NCBI GenBank assembly: GCA_965202875.1
Contig: OZ241870.1
Coordinates: 496,001-560,000, forward strand
Origin: HK1 sp965202875
GTDB lineage: Bacteria > Pseudomonadota > Gammaproteobacteria > HK1
DNA length: 64,000 nt
Reading direction: 5' to 3'
Made by a program: the position numbers and the translations under genes. The notes below the pieces were generated by a model. The model ran no database searches. It was given only the letters and a program-made list of their open reading frames with translations, and was not told the origin of the DNA. This document shows, one piece after another, positions 63,087 to 64,000 of this stretch. Numbering within the stretch: position 1 is the first letter of the stretch; every line of letters begins with the position of its first letter.

Positions 63087-64000
63087 ATGAGCGCGCACCC
63101 GCACCATGAGGGCGCCGGCCGGGTGGATCGGGCGTCGGCGCCGAAGAGTACGCCCACCCATCTCTCGAACGACGCGCTGGCCGCCCTCACCGAGCGCTCG
63201 GACCGCAAGGGCCTCACGCATCTCGCCCTTCACGTCCTGGCCATCGCCGCCACGGGGGCGATCTACGCGGGCGCGTCCGGGACCGCGTGGATGCTTCCGG
63301 CCGCGTGGCTCTACGGCGTCTGCCTCGTCTTCCTCTTCGCCCCGTTGCACGAGACGGTGCACTACACCGCCTTCCGCAGCCGCCGGCTCAACCGCGCGGT
63401 GTCGATGGTATGCGGATGGATCCTCCTGCTCCCGCCGCGCTGGTTCCGCGCGTTCCACCTGGAGCACCACCGCTGGACGCAGGACCCGGAGCGCGACCCC
63501 GAGCTGGCCGTTCCGCCGCCGCGCACGTGGGGTGAGTATCTATGGCGGATCAGCGGGTTGCCGTATTGGGGGTCCCAGGTCCGGACGCTGCTCGGGCACG
63601 CGGCCGGACGGGTGCCCGAGCCGTACGTCGCGCGCCCGCACCGTGGGGCGATCGTCCGGGAGGCGCGGCTGTACCTCGCGAGCTACACCGCCCTGACCGT
63701 GCTCTCGGTGGTTGCCGGCAACGCGGCGATGCTCTGGCTCTGGGCCGTTCCCGCCGTGCTCGGCCAGCCGATGCTGAGGCTCTACCTGCTCGCCGAGCAC
63801 ACCGGCTGCCCGATGGTCCCGGACATGCTGGAGAACTCCCGCACGGTCCACACCACCGCCGCCGTCTGCTTCCTCGCCTGGAACATGCCCTACCACGCCG
63901 AGCATCATGCGCATGCGGCGATTCCGTTTCACGCCCTGCCCTGTGCCCATGCGGCCCTTGCCCCGCGCATCCGCCACCAGCCACGGGGATACGCGAGGGT
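63087..64000 (+). CDS. Fatty acid desaturase-family membrane di-iron protein (3' end outside window)
   Basis: 304 codons to the window edge without a stop. The membrane-bound di-iron signature is complete: HETVHYT (first His box), HLEHHRW (second) and YHAEHHAHA (third). Hydrophobic segments flank them (LALHVLAIAATGAIYAG; AWLYGVCLVFLFAPL; MVCGWILLLPP; LTVLSVVAGNAAMLWLWAVP). The family includes acyl-lipid desaturases, ketolases and hydroxylases acting on lipids or hydrocarbons; the substrate cannot be read from sequence. Start MSAHPHHEGAGRVDRASAP at 63087. No neighbour on the left is related. Confidence 0.85.
   Translation, partial: MSAHPHHEGAGRVDRASAPKSTPTHLSNDALAALTERSDRKGLTHLALHVLAIAATGAIYAGASGTAWMLPAAWLYGVCLVFLFAPLHETVHYTAFRSRRLNRAVSMVCGWILLLPPRWFRAFHLEHHRWTQDPERDPELAVPPPRTWGEYLWRISGLPYWGSQVRTLLGHAAGRVPEPYVARPHRGAIVREARLYLASYTALTVLSVVAGNAAMLWLWAVPAVLGQPMLRLYLLAEHTGCPMVPDMLENSRTVHTTAAVCFLAWNMPYHAEHHAHAAIPFHALPCAHAALAPRIRHQPRGYAR

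Overview
The window is high-GC bacterial chromosome, probably from a gammaproteobacterium. Its housekeeping genes are nicotinate phosphoribosyltransferase, IspG, argininosuccinate lyase, MutY and a YggX-type iron-trafficking protein, and YggX is largely a gamma/betaproteobacterial family. No rRNA, tRNA or CRISPR array was recognised. The load of insertion sequences, MITEs and half-deleted genes suggests relaxed selection, as in a host-associated or small-population lineage; that is inference.

Layout. 1-10.2 kb: an adenine methyltransferase running off the left edge, a DUF1778/GNAT toxin-antitoxin pair, a 1,358-residue protein with a HigA-like DNA-binding head, a broken methyltransferase copy, a HigA-like antitoxin, an orphan repeat resembling those of diversity-generating retroelements, and an Rpn-type nuclease. 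10.5-14.8 kb: conserved chromosome (pncB, an M24 peptidase, ispG). 15-27 kb: wreckage, with IS1182, IS1380, ISAs1 and IS5 sequences next to truncated pieces of a type IIG/BREX-like methyltransferase, hydantoinase B, an AAA ATPase and the front half of a type ISP restriction enzyme; one intact MFS transporter and a VapBC pair survive. 27-37.5 kb: an alternating array of two DUF4143 ATPases and their deletion remnants, then HicAB, ParD and FitA antitoxins, a nucleoside-deoxyribosyltransferase-like gene split by a 279-bp MITE, and the back half of a type ISP enzyme cut by an IS4-family element. 38.9-53.4 kb: a defence island with two ATPase plus TOPRIM-like gene pairs, HicAB and BrnTA remnants, an STAS/histidine-kinase-type ATPase/DUF4325 gene split by the second IS4-family copy, a large type III restriction subunit and an AlbA/Schlafen-type gene. 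53.4-55.4 kb: transposon debris and a nearly full-length ISAs1. 55.4-64 kb: conserved chromosome again, with a form I aerobic CO dehydrogenase operon (coxMSL), argH, mutY, yggX and a fatty acid desaturase running off the right edge.

How it fits together. The conserved ends frame about 40 kb in which restriction-modification, toxin-antitoxin and putative abortive-infection genes have arrived, duplicated and decayed. Several insertions are precise enough to reconstruct the ancestral gene: the IS4 copy at 46767-48193 (9-bp duplication), the MITE at 32604-32882 (TATA duplication), the MITE at 28811-28968 and the MITE at 34980-35188. The CO dehydrogenase operon implies CO oxidation to CO2 with electrons passed to the respiratory chain. 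The usual coxDEF maturation genes are not downstream, where insertion-sequence debris begins within about 65 bp of coxL.
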